Positions 12,031 through 23,409 of a DNA stretch of 64,000 nt are shown piece after piece; position 1 is the first letter of the stretch; every line of letters begins with the position of its first letter. Where the stretch lies: the NCBI GenBank assembly GCA_030549495.1, contig JAUIRK010000042.1, positions 186,001 to 250,000 on the forward strand, in the 5' to 3' direction. The position numbers and the translations under genes are program-made. This DNA comes from Nectonema munidae. Taxonomy: Eukaryota > Nematomorpha > Nectonematoida > Nectonematidae. Under the pieces are notes generated by a model. The model saw nothing but the letters and a program-made list of their open reading frames with translations. It made no database searches and was not told where the DNA came from.

Positions 12031-12739
12031 GTGACGGGATGCTTACTTTTTTTGTTGTTTTTTAACACTTTTTCTCTATCCTCGATACTGATGAAATCTT
12101 ATTCTTAGCAGGACTGGATAGTTCTGTGTAGCTGTATGGGTGTGAATGAGCCTCCCCTCCTCCTAGAATCTATTTATCCCTATGTGCTTAGAGTTGGGCG
12201 TAGGGTTGTGTATAGCGCTAAAGACGAATCGCGGCCAAAAACCCAATTTTGGGGTTAGATATCCCAAAATATTTTTGTTCTTTTTATTTTTTCCTTTGTA
12301 CCAGGGCTGTGAAGCGGAGGGAAACATTTCAAGCGAACTCTTACTTCAGACTTCGCCTAAACAAGAGCCATTTTTCAGATGCTTACAAAAATTAAACTTA
12401 TTTTTTCATTTTTTTTTAATACTTCAAAAAATCCGATCTTTTATCCATTCCCACTCGTAATCCTTTAAATGTTTTGCTTTTTCTATCTCCGTATCATATC
12501 TTACAAATATTTTATTTCGATTGAATAATTTTCTTCGAAAAGCAGCGTTTTGTATTGCGTAATGATTTAATAAAATTTATTTGGAAAATTTTTTAAAAGT
12601 TTATTTCTTTTAGTTAGCCAAATTATTCGTAGCATGCAACCAAGTTCACTATGCGAATGTCAAGTGAAATTATTGCCTTCATCAAATTCGCTCATAATAA
12701 TCGATCTTATTCATGTTTAAGATTTTGCAAAATATAATT
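12031..12739 (+). other. bZIP intron, 5' part
   Basis: Follows the GTGACG donor. A reading frame of 92 codons at 12182-12460 has no family resemblance. Nothing else was recognised. Confidence 0.45.
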
Positions 12740-13676
12740 TAGAGATGTATCGGATGTTATCCAAATAAATTTGATAACCATTATGATAACCATTAATAAT
12801 TATTATATGATATATGTTTTATAAGTTATCAAAATTTTTTATGCCGAAGCGGATATCCAAAATATTTTAAAAAAATTTTATGTTTAATATTTTTCAGTAT
12901 CTTACTATTTTAATCCCTTTTTTACATTTTTACTGTTTTTTTAATCAACCAATGTAAAAAAACCTAAATCAGAATAATTAGAAAAATTTATTTAAAATAA
13001 TCATAATTAATTAGTGGTAAAAAATTTTAAGGAAATAACAATTTTTCTTCTTTTTCCTCTAGTAATCTCTTTCTTTTGTCAGTATAAATATTTCCGTCGC
13101 TGCTAAAGAGCTGCTCGCTTTGAACAGTGCTAGGAGGACAGGTAAGGTAAAAAGACATGCAATTTTTGATAAAAATGGAAATTCTTCTTTAGTTTTCCCC
13201 CAATCTAAACAAAATATATCTAAGCAATTATATGAATCGATTCTTTTTTATTTTTGATACTTCGTTATTTCTTCATTAAAAGCTTCATTATCTTTCTCGT
13301 TTTCTTCTTCACTACTAGAGTTTAGAATAGAGTCCATAGCTTCATTCAAAGAGGTATAAACTTCATTAGCACTTTTCTTCATTTTTTTGCAGTTTTTTAC
13401 TTATATGTTACTATTATTATTATTATCCTCATCATATAAATTTAAAAGAAAAGTTTTTACTTTATTTCTTGTTTCAAAATTGGTGAACAATTTACTTTTG
13501 AATCTCGGATCGAGAAAAGTAGCTATAATGTAAAAATTAGAACAGTAGCTATAATGTAAAGATTTTAAATTGCGGATGTTAACATGAAAAAAATCCGCAG
13601 ATGAGGATGTAAAGTGGATGTAAAAATTTTAACCGATGATCCCCATAAGCGGATGCGGATATCCGATACATCTCTA
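12740..13676 (-). mobile_element. hAT transposon, internally shortened, perfect TSD
   Basis: Ends TAGAGATGTATCGGATGTTA on the left and GCGGATATCCGATACATCTCTA on the right are inverted copies for about 14 bp and more loosely beyond. The 8-bp flanks are ATATAATT on both sides (12732-12739 and 13677-13684), a perfect hAT-type target duplication. The minus strand holds a transposase C-terminal fragment. A related right-end fragment lies at 42400-42498. The 937-bp size and loss of the catalytic region make it non-autonomous. Confidence 0.92.
13040..13160 (-). pseudogene. hAT transposase dimerisation fragment
   Basis: Minus-strand translation reads CPPSTVQSEQLFSSDGNIYT followed by DKRKRLLEE, the conserved hAT C-terminal motif (S-x-x-S-E-R-x-F-S-x-x-G-N-x-x-T-x-K-R). 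Upstream transposase domains are absent or unrecognisable within the element. Confidence 0.88.
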
Positions 13677-13684
13677 ATATAATT

Positions 13685-14844
13685 ACTCCAATAAGCGTTT
13701 ACAAATAACAATACCAAATGTGCTTGAAATGAATAGGAATACCAAATGTGCTTGTCAATCATTTCTATTGTAAATCTATTACGCATCTTGGCCAAACCAG
13801 ATATTTTCCCCCTCCGCCCTCCTCTTCCCCCATAGACAAATAATGGAGGTATATCGACTAAAACAAACGCCTTATCTATCCATTAACCCATTTTTGATTA
13901 ATCCCTATTTACTTCCATTGACATTCGAATTCGTCCTCGTTCCTCTATACTCTACTACATGAACAATAACACAAAATGGGCTAAACTAATAAAATTGCCA
14001 GACTAATTTAATTGACTGACTAACTAATTATTATTTAATTAATTGACCAATTAACTAACTCACTCAGAGGTAGACAGATGTCGCTCTTAAAGTGGCGCTT
14101 GAGTTAAATGATGTTCTCTTTATTATCTTTTCCTTTAATCTAAATGTTTGTATTTTTAGTAAAATTAAGAAACTTTAGTCAAACATTTTCAATAAATTAC
14201 ATACTAGAGATGTTGCTTACTATGTTTCACCGTTTAAACTTTAATCAAGGAGATCCCGTTATCTGGAGGAGAGTAGGAAGGGGGGCTGAATTTTAAAAAT
14301 GTTTTCTGGTGTATAAAGTGGGCATCCTATATAGTGTTCCTCGCAATAACACGACCCCGATTTATCTCCATAAAATTACTCAAATTCGATTTCCTTACTT
14401 GTTTTAATTCCTCAGATTTTGAACCCCTCACTGTCCGCCAACTTAATCTTCAGTACAAACATATCATTTTATTGTCATGATTTTCCCTCATTTTTCAGCC
14501 ATTGTCATTTAAATATTTGGTTTTTAATTTTTTTTTTTAATTTAATGGTTAAAAATGTGCAAATAATTAAAATTTAAAAAGAAATAATATTCTCTTTGAT
14601 TTTTGTGCTTATAAAAAATAAACAAACTAAAAAAATTTTGAAATAAAAAAAAAATTCAAAATTCATTTTCGCTAACATCAACTAAACCGGATTATAGAAC
14701 AACATGAAGCTTTCGGGACTCACTACATCATATTAGATATAAATATAAATATAATAACGCTATTAGATATACTAAAAAATCTTGAGGTTTTGTGAAACCT
14801 TCAGCGATTGTAAACTGCTGGCAACAAACTCAACTTACTACTAA
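13685..14844. other. bZIP intron, no feature recognised
   Basis: AT-rich, with short TAATTAATT-type repeats around 13985-14065. No translation resembles a known protein. Confidence 0.4.
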
Positions 14845-15468
14845 AGTAGACAATCCGTCTCACAAGATGAAGAAAAAGACGCTTTATCTCTAACTGAGCC
14901 ACTGCAAGATCCAATATCTATTTTAAACATTGATACTTCAAATGCCATTTCTTCTGAAGGATTTATCACAGCCGACAAAACCCAAGAAACTTTTGTTAAA
15001 CTTACTGGCAAACAATTGATTGAATGTTTAAGACCTGCACTCATCGATTCAGATAATGATGACTTAATACCAGAAATCCAAAGCAAGCCAGCCATGAAAG
15101 ATGTAAAAGCGCTATAAATGTATGCGGAACTTTCTTAGAATGTGATGAAAATAGCAATGAAGGTTATTTATCATTATTAGAAAATTTAGATAAAATAATT
15201 AATGTTATAGCTATTTCAAATTTGAAACAAAAAATATTTTTGATTTTTTAGTAAATAAATTTTTGAGTGGTTCAGTTTTACATTTTGGTTAAAGGAAGAA
15301 TTTTAAAGTCGTTGTTTGCAAGTTTTAACTTCTATAGATAGTGTAACTTGAAGTAAACTTAAGCATAGTCTTTTTTTAAACTAGAAAACTCCCGCAATTT
15401 ACCCCGACCCTCGATACACCGCCCATTTTTGTCGGTCCCATAGATGCAGGTAAAACGAGGGCGCACTG
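14845..15468 (+). mobile_element. pogo/Tigger remnant: transposase C-terminus and right end
   Basis: A plus-strand frame covers the acidic C-terminal tail of a Tigger/jerky-type transposase: KLTGKQLIECLRPALIDSDN, then, after a frameshift near 15110, NVCGTFLECDENSNEGYLSL and NLKQK.IFDF, matching the ...LKQTTLDxFF endings of this family. About 150 bp beyond lies the right terminus, ...AAAACGAGGGCGCACTG at 15468, followed by TA. No left terminus, HTH or DDE region was found, so this is the right-hand piece of a deleted element. Confidence 0.65.
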
Positions 15469-15979
15469 TATTATCAATTTTTATCTCTGCATATACGTGA
15501 CAGGTAAATTCATGTCGGAAAATTCATCGACAATATTTTTTAATTTCATTTTCATAAAATTGAAAATTTATTTTTGAAAAAGTAAAAAAATATTTTAGTT
15601 TTTTCTAAATCGTTAACTGAAATTTTTGTCAAAGTCAGTTTTCAATTTTCCCCAACTTCACCCAAAATTTTAAAGTTCTCTTAATTCGTTGATTTATCGA
15701 AGCAAATTCTTGTACAATTTTTAAACAAAAGATGCAGAGTCAGATAAGAGCTGTTAGATTTCTATTTGAACTCTGGCTTCCTCGGCATGTTTTTAAACTT
15801 CCAAATATTCAAATAAAGAGTTAAAAGTATGAGAGCAAGAAGATTCTTTAGCTGAATCATAACATATAAAGGAGGTTTGCACATCCTCTTGCTGTTTCTA
15901 CTCAATTACCAAAGATTTTGCTGATGAAAAAAGCAATCAGAAATTTGAGAAAATCTAAATCATGTGCTCCTCTAATCCA

Positions 15980-16116
15980 TTAACCCATTTACAGCTAATG
16001 TTCCTATTTTGGAACATAAGTAATCTCATCTTCGTCTGCTTTTTTCAATGACTGAATATAAATCGTCTGCGTTTTTTTTAGATATCGTCTGCTTTGCTTG
16101 GCCATAAATGGGTTAA
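15980..16116. mobile_element. TTAA-flanked miniature element (copy 1)
   Basis: A 137-bp element bounded by TTAA at both ends with inverted termini TTAACCCATTTA...TAAATGGGTTAA. The core carries three spaced TCGTCTGC-type motifs (about 16034, 16068, 16086). The core is nearly identical to copies at 31685 and 33920. TTAA duplication and CCC-starting ends are features of piggyBac-type elements. Confidence 0.88.
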
Positions 16117-16129
16117 GTTTATCCCAACT

Positions 16130-17010
16130 TCAAATTCCCTTTGAATATAGAATCAAAAGATAACTTCTTTTTATACGAAAATGATGAAATGCAAAATGAA
16201 GTTCTGATTTTTTAAAAACCTTAACAACAAAAGTTGGTTTATGAATGGTAAACTGCACCTATTTCATTTAATAAACTATTCTCTGTTCATTGCATTATTA
16301 ATGAAAAAGCATTTCCTTAAATATATGATGCTTTAATGTGTAAAAAAAATGGACAAAATTATGAAAAATTATTTTCACAAATCAAATTATTGAATTCTGC
16401 TTTATCATCAGAAAAATTTTGATCGATTTTGAAAGAGCGTCTATCAATAGCATTAAAAAAGTTTTTCCAACTACTACTTTGAAAGATTGTTTTTCATTTT
16501 TCAAAGTGCATTTTTCGTTGTATACAAAGTCATGCATTACTTATGATTTCTCTTTCTGGTTTTATGATTTCGCTCTAAATCTACGCATGATTTCTGCTCT
16601 TTCGTTTTTTCCGACTTCAAGCGTCATTAAATATTTTGAAAAATTATACGAACAAATTAATTTTTCTTAAGATGTTCAACCATTCTTGGATTAAGTAGAA
16701 GAGACTTGGATTGGACGACCGAATCATAGAAACGGAGGGCGGCCTCCTTTATCCGATATAGAACTTTGGAATTGTTACGATTCAACAAAAGAAGCTTCTT
16801 TCAAGACAAATGATGCATGCGAGGGCTGGCATCATGCTTTTAACTCTTTAGTTGGAGCATCTCACCCAAATATTTGAAAGTTTTTTAAATATGCTGAAAA
16901 AAGAACACGCTAAAGTCGAAGTAGAAATTGAATAGCTCTTGTCTGGTGCTAAATATTTTGTTCAAAAAAAAGGTACAGAGACTCCGCTTTGCGAATTCAA
17001 GGCGTTGTAA
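16130..17010 (+). pseudogene. Mutator-like (MULE) transposase remnant
   Basis: Plus-strand pieces align in order with MULE-domain transposases common in arthropod genomes. The catalytic-core segment includes LIDFERASINSIKKVFPTTT (about 16418-16477), then DCFSFFKVHF and FALNLRMISALSF (about 16570-16610). A later piece reads GRPNHRNGGRPPLSDIELWN (about 16714-16775) and NDACEGWHHAFNSLVGASHP (about 16809-16868), the family's conserved GRPRRNGRRRPP...TNNAVEGWHRAFQSLLGAAHP region. The frame is broken by stops and at least two frameshifts. Terminal repeats were not found. It lies within the large bZIP intron. Confidence 0.85.
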
Positions 17011-17130
17011 GATAAGCTCATAATTTATTTTTCTTTTTAGCATCTAAGTTTCCTTAGAGTCTAGCTTTTTATATATATATTTAGAAGTACACATAATTGT
17101 TTACTTTTTGAAAAAAAAATTGTTTCGATT

Positions 17131-17410
17131 TTAACCCTTTGAGGACCTGAATTTTGAAGACTAATCTTCTGCTTTATTTTTCAATGCAATTTTATATATC
17201 TATGCTATCACCAGCCCCTCAAAGTAAAGCTCTTCAAAACTAAAACTCAAAGGAGTACTCAATGGAAAAGATTGCCGAAAAAGGTCACTATTTAAAGCCT
17301 GACATTGACGCAAGGCATAGTTGCTTAATAAATTATCTTAACACATAACACTAAAGCAGACGATTTCATTTTTTGGAAAACCAGTATCCCACCGGTCTTT
17401 AAAAGGTTAA
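17131..17410. mobile_element. TTAA-flanked miniature element, longer diverged copy
   Basis: Bounded by TTAACCCTTTGAGGACC on the left and GGTCTTTAAAAGGTTAA on the right. Carries an ATCTTCTGC motif near the left end and an inverted GCAGACGA near the right. At 280 bp it is about twice the length of the others, so it may be a nested or expanded member of the same superfamily. Confidence 0.65.
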
Positions 17411-17936
17411 TTATGAAAATATTAAAAATGCAAATAATATTATTGATGAATTTACAGTGTACCCTGCATATAAGTTTTTGTAGGATCAAAAATTTGGTAT
17501 TTCATATGGAGATTGTTTGACGTGTGAAAACAAAGTTTGCTAACTAAGAAAACAATTGTCATGAAAATCCAAATAAAAGAAAATGCAAAAATGGCATTGA
17601 CCTAAATTTTTTAGAGCTTAAAAAGAAGCATACAGAATGTATAGTAATTATAAATATAGAAAATGTGTGAATCCGCCATTTTTAAACTCCCATCAGCTCA
17701 CTCATTTATATCTGCAATCCTTACTATGGCGATTATTATCTCTAAAAAATGGAGGCAGCAAAGTTTTCAGCTTCTGCTAATCATTTTTAGGGTAACTTCT
17801 TGTGCTTTTAGTATGAAAGAATACACAAGGAAATTGTCTTTAAATGCGCTTGAGTTCTCTAAGATGCAGCTACTGAATACATTTTAAATGAATATGCGAT
17901 TTTCAATTTCATCTATATTATCTTTTTTTAAAACAG

Positions 17937-18071
17937 GAACTGGATAAGCTGGAACAACTTCACGAAACTTTGATCCAGAAAAATGGATCATTAAACGATG
18001 TGTTCTACATTCTTCAGCAAATTGTAGCGGAAAATCCTTTACCGAGCAACACCTCCCTTCAAACCTCCTGA
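17937..18071 (+). CDS. bZIP transcription factor, leucine-zipper terminal exon
   Basis: The acceptor TTTTTTTAAAACAG (17923-17936) opens a phase-0 exon that continues the bZIP frame. Across the junction, leucines recur every seven residues five times: NSL, then DKL, HETL, NGSL and FYIL. This is the dimerisation zipper directly after the basic region. The frame ends AENPLPSNTSLQTS and TGA at 18069-18071, giving 44 residues in this exon. The C-terminal tail after the zipper is only about 18 residues. The minus-strand open frame over the same bases is a shadow. The 5.9-kb intron between the two exons is mostly transposon debris. Confidence 0.85.
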   Translation, partial: ELDKLEQLHETLIQKNGSLNDVFYILQQIVAENPLPSNTSLQTS

Positions 18072-19993
18072 ACTTTATACTCATTAACTTTTAAGATTGA
18101 TCCGATCAAATATGATTTTTCCAATTAATCGAACAAGTTGTGCCATTTTTATGCACGACTTTGATTTACAAGCCTTTTTTTGTCTAGAAGATAAATATTT
18201 TTTGAATTGCGATAGAATCTTTCCAATGTAGTTGCAATTTCGTTGAAGCAGAGTTGACGAGGCAGTAGATTTGGTAATGCACTCTAACAATCTTTCTTCA
18301 AAAATGTCTGACTTCATACACTTTTATTAAATGAATTAATATTAAGGTCTGCTTATTTCGGAAAATTAAATTGAGAGGAAAGAAAAGTTTTGTTTCACAT
18401 AGAAACAAATGAGTTGATATTTTAGCATATGTGTAAAGAGCTTTTTTATGTACATATCAAAAAAGTGTTGTTTAATTGTGCATAAGATGACCTCCTGTCT
18501 TACAAATATGAGTTTATGCCTCAGGAACAAGTTTGGTCATGATAAGCTCTGTTGTTTTGGTTGTGGAAAAATATAATATAAAGCAAAAGTTTTTTGTTAT
18601 TCACAATTTTTACATAGGATCAACTTTTTTGAATGTATTTTCACGGGCTGAGTTGCCTTTTAGTAATTTGGTTGGATACATTTTCCATCCCAAATTCTTA
18701 AAAATTGTATTATAGTATGTGAAAAGACAATATGAATAAAGAGTTTAAAAATCTATAAATGAAACATACGGTCAAAATGGCCACTATTAAAGATTTAACC
18801 TGTTGTTTCTATGAAAAATGCCTGCTATGTAAGTTTCACCCAGAAAATTACACTTAAACTTTAAACAAGCTACAAAAGCTATCATTAAAATTTTTAACAT
18901 ATATTTTTGCAATATATAGTAAACTGCCTCTACAATTTGTTTAATAGACAGTTTACTATTAATATATTATTTTAAATTTAGTTTTAAAAATTGAAATTGT
19001 TTCCTACTGAGATTTATCAATGGCCGGGTTCTCAATACTTTTTTCTTCATTCCTCCATCCTTGGTAATAATTAGGGGCAAAAAATCTGACCTATAAATCC
19101 TTCAAAAATTGACCTAACGGCTTCAGAAAGTTGTTGTTTTTTTTGTCTAAAAAAAAACTGTCCAAAAAGTTATTCTATATTAACTTTTTCTTATTAGTAT
19201 TGTAAGATCATCTTTAGACAAAGGCTTTTTATAATAAGCACTTGAATTTATCTTTTCCTGTCTGTTGCCTGTGTTGGAAAAGAGCATATATTATACTTTT
19301 TTTTCACATTAATAGTTTCCTTTTTATTATTTTGTTCTTGCAGTCATTTTCTGGATTTCATTGTGAAATTCGAAGCTCATGTTTTTAAATTATTTCATTT
19401 ATGTGCCGGAATGGAGGAGTCAAAATTAAGATCTGATTATAAAAATGAAATAATATAATTTTTAACAAAAGCAACACGTAATCGGAAGGCACGCTGTGTA
19501 AGTGCTAGAAATGAATCTGCCAGTTTAATCTAAAATTAATTCCGTACTTTTCAAATTTTAGATGACTTTTTTAAGCCCTACTAAACAATTTTTTACCATC
19601 AAGCTGTAAATTTACCCCCATTTGAGAATCTCTGATCTGGGGTTAACTTTTTTTCAGAAAAGAAGAATCATTTCTTTCTATGTTTAATCTTAGATTAACC
19701 TATAATCTTTTTTTAATTTTGATCATAATTTTCTAAATCTATAAGAAAAAATGGAATAGTAGGGATTTAAAAAGCTACCTAAAAATGATCTTCGATCCTC
19801 AGCCACCTTTAGAGAAGAATTTGAAATAAGTACGGAGCTAATTTTTTTTAGTTTATATGATTATTTTTTCACTTTTTTATTATTTTTGTGGTTGAAGCTT
19901 TCATAAGGCGAATTTTCGAATCACCGAAGAATCATGCTATTATGAAGAGGCAGTTTATTTTGCATACACTTTAAATGAAGATAAAAGTCTATA
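18072..19993. other. bZIP 3' region and intergenic; no further gene
   Basis: After the bZIP stop codon the sequence is AT-rich. An AATAAA hexamer at 18735-18740 is a candidate polyadenylation signal. A 10-bp-stem hairpin (TAGTAAACTG...CAGTTTACTA) lies at 18916-18958. The short frames on the minus strand at 17884-18317 overlap the bZIP exon and have no family match. Confidence 0.4.
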
Positions 19994-22233
19994 TTCCCGC
20001 AAACCTCCCATTACTGAACATCTTTCGGACCGACCAAAAATGTTCACTAATTAGAGGTGTTCACTAATCAGAAATTATGCTGAAAGACGATAAAACATCA
20101 AAATATGTATGAAATTAAGCACAGATTTATTGTTAAGGACATGAAATAAATTTTTTATCAGAAAAAAATATGTAAAGAATCTTTATACACATGAAATGTG
20201 TCAAATAAAAATGTTCATTATTTGTTGCATTGTGAATCAGAACTCCTGAAAAAGTCCTTCAATGTAGATTGCTTTAATGACGTAAGTCTGTTTGTGAGTA
20301 GCATATCATGCACTGCTGACTGAGTTTGCATAATGATGTCCAAAACTTTACTGTCACCAGAAGCTGCAGCTATAAGTGTATTCAAAGCTTGTAAGATTGC
20401 TGCTTGAGACGGACGGCTTGACTATCTCACTGACAATGTCCTCAGTTGACTCAATATCACGCTCAGAGTATGAGGAGGAAAGGATTTCCTGCTCCCAATC
20501 ATCAGAATTACCAACATGCACAATTTCATAATGTTCAATATCTGCATAATCCTCAGCAGAGATAGGTTCTGTTTGACTTTGCTTGGCAATGAGATTTACG
20601 AGAGGTTGTAATCATTAATGCTGTCCTCTATCTCGTCATTAGTGGATCTTTCAAAAAAGAAACCTGAACGCTGAAAACACTTCTGGATGCAGCTCTGTGT
20701 CACATCTTTCCAGGCTTGAGCGATCCAATAAATAGCATCAAAGACCGTAATGGATTTGACAAAATCACTTGCATTTGCAGAAGATTCCATCTTGAAGAGA
20801 ACTTTCTGTAACATTCTTTTTCGATAACCAAATTTCACAGCTTTGATAATTCCTTGATCCATTGGTTGGAGCTCACTAGTACAGTTTGCTGGAAAGAAGA
20901 CAACGGTTATGTTTGACATTTCTACTTTAGGATGACTTGGAGCATTGTCGATGAACAAAATAATCTTTCGCTTTTGGAATTTCATTGACTTCTTGAGGTC
21001 TTTTAACCAATCTTCAAACAGAAGAGAATTCATTCACCCTTTCTTACTATGTCTCCAGGTCACGGGTAAATTAGACTTATCTTTATGCTTGAAACCATGT
21101 GGTTTTTTACTTTTGCCGATTACAAGGGGTTTCAATTTATTTGTGCCACTCATGTTTGCACCCAGCAACAGTGTGAGTCTATCTTTGGTGACTTTGTTGC
21201 CATGTGCTAAATCTTGAGACATTAAGAGTGACTTGTCTGGCATGGCTTTAAAGAAGAGTCCTGTTTCGTCGCAGTTGTAGATGTCATCATCACTATAGTT
21301 ATCAATGAGTGAGGAAAGTCGCTGCTTCCACATTACAGTTTCAGCATCAACACCAGCACTTTCACCACACAACTTTTTGAACCTGATGTTATAACGAACG
21401 CGGAACTTCTCCAACCATCCATTCGATGCTTTGAATTCTGTTCTGCCAAGTTGGTCAGCGAATTTCAGAGCCTAAACTTGAACCAATGGACCAGATATAA
21501 GATAGCCTTTGGATCTTTTTGCGGCAAACCACGGCCACACTTTACTGTTCAGTTCTTCATTTTTACAGATTCGCAGTCTTTTTGTCTCAGGATTGCAGTT
21601 TTCTTCATCATGCTCTAAAATTTCCCTTTTACGTTTTAGAATATTGTTGACTGCACCGACAGATATTCCATAAGTTTGAGCAACATTTCTTTGGCTGTTA
21701 TTTTCTGTTGCCTTCAAAATTCCTAATTTTTCAAACATTGACAATTTTTTCTCTTGGACGTCATGGCCTTTTCAATATTCGAAGAAAATTTGTTTTCCAT
21801 TGTAAAATATTTATGCGATTTGAGAATTTTCCTAATTCATATAATTCTGCAACACACAAAGAAAGAAATTTTACAAATAGAAAGATAATTAAAATAAATT
21901 TATAATCAGCCATACATGAAAGGGACCAGGTGCTGGAGATGAAAAATATCTTTTTGTTAAATTACAAATAGAGGGCTGTGGTTTCTTATTGTGTGATATG
22001 ACTGAGTGAACAAAATGTATATTCACTAAATAGAGTGTCGTCATTTGTATTAAAATTTGATATTTGGGACCAAGAAAAATGTTCACTGTTCACAGTAGAG
22101 AGTGCTTCACTAATCAGAAAAAAAGCCTAAAATTTGCAATGTTAAAATATAGGCGAATTTTGGGACCAGGAAAAAACGTTCACTAACTGGAGGTATTCAC
22201 TATTTGGAGGTGTTCACTAACGGAGGTTTGACA
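19994..22233 (-). mobile_element. Tigger/pogo-type DNA transposon, nearly full length
   Basis: Ends CAAACCTCCCATTACTGAAC on the left and, inverted, CAAACCTCCGTTAGTGAACA on the right, with TA dinucleotides just outside (19992-19993 and 22234-22235). Both ends carry several repeats of a TTCACTAA motif: two near the left end, about six near the right between 22018 and 22220. A minus-strand transposase occupies most of the 2.24-kb body. This is the best-preserved transposon in the window. Confidence 0.92.
20218..21744 (-). pseudogene. Tigger-type transposase, almost complete but broken
   Basis: Translation gives the whole Tigger/jerky (CENP-B-like) architecture. The N-terminal helix-turn-helix contains NVAQTYGISVGAVNNILKRK. 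A second DNA-binding region has EFKASNGWLEKFRVRYNI. The DDE catalytic core shows YNCDETGLFF (first D), LFIDNAPSH (second D) and LQPMDQGII (third D). The acidic tail ends LKQSTLKDFFRSSDSQCNK before a TAA at 20218-20220. Breaks are few: in-frame stops at 21472-21474 and 21034-21036 (the latter where the family has Trp) and frameshifts near 20600 and 20415. All three catalytic aspartates are retained. So few lesions suggest relatively recent loss of activity. It is not a host gene. Confidence 0.92.
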
Positions 22234-23409
22234 TATGATTATTATTATTGATACTGAAGCTTTAAAAAAGCCTATCACAATTGTGTAAGTTCGATAGAAT
22301 CACTACCTTTCGATTTCATGCTGTGTATGTGTTTGCACTCTCATCACTTGGGAATAATTTTATACTTCTAAGCTCTCAAATCAAATGAGGTTTATCAAAA
22401 ATAGAGATAATTAATCGTATTTAAAAGATTAATTTTTCGAATTCGTTTTTGGAAGATTAAAATAAGTGAATGAAAAACCGGAATTCTTCTAAATCGCGTT
22501 AGATTCCATCATGAAGCATCCAACGAAATCGGCACATCTGTTAGCCATAAATCAAATAGTGTAGTAATTTAATAAATAAGTTTAGATAGAGTGTACACGA
22601 AAATAGGCGCAACGCGCATACAATATACCACCAAGATATAGACATCCCTTGAAAATTATTTCTTGATTTCATTCCTTCCATTTCTGTCATATAAACATTA
22701 TATTAAACTTATATTATTATTATCATTATATAAATATTCTATTTAGCTCAATGTTTCTGCGTTACGTTGTAGATTATCCACACATGAGGTATGTTCCTGA
22801 AAACAATAGCTTATAATTGGGAGCGGAATTACACGAGTGTTTACGCTATTTTTTCCAAAAATACCTCAAATTGAGAAACATTTTTAGTATCAAATGTCCA
22901 AAAATGAAGTGAGCCTAGAAAGTTTTTTGAATTGCGGTGTGAATTTGCGAATCAAATTTTCAAAATGCGGGTTATTTATAGAATTTCTAGTTGTGTGAAG
23001 TGCCGCATACTAAAGCCCCCACCCTTTACTAAAAAATTATTTTCAAATTCGTGACTTTTCCTAAAATCGCTAGCTGCATCTTTTGATACTATTTTCATGG
23101 TAAGACCCTTTCATGTCCAAAACTGTCAATCAAAAATTAAAATTTTTCAGCAAAATTTTGACATTATCTGTAGTTAACCTTACTACGATCTATATTATAT
23201 ACAAAACGTTGAATAAATCTTTTATTTAACAAAATACTAGCAATAATATTTCGGTCACTATGACTCAGCGCCATTTTATCTACATATATTATATACAGTT
23301 CTTAACGCATAACACTTAATTTAATTTTTTTCAATAATCATGGCTTCTTTTTAGAAAATGTCAACCAAAATTTTGATTGATTAGAAATATATCTAATAAA
23401 ATATACCTT
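22234..23409. other. no gene recognised
   Basis: AT-rich DNA. From about 23240 the sequence begins to resemble the tandem array that follows, but no clear unit boundary is visible before about 23410. Confidence 0.4.

Noticed and set aside
14841-15095. 84-codon minus-strand frame
   Set aside because: The plus strand at the same place encodes the acidic tail of a pogo-type transposase, so this is its shadow.
20218-21744. Domesticated host gene of CENP-B/jerky type
   Set aside because: It lies between matching terminal inverted repeats and TA dinucleotides and contains in-frame stops and frameshifts, so it is a transposon copy.
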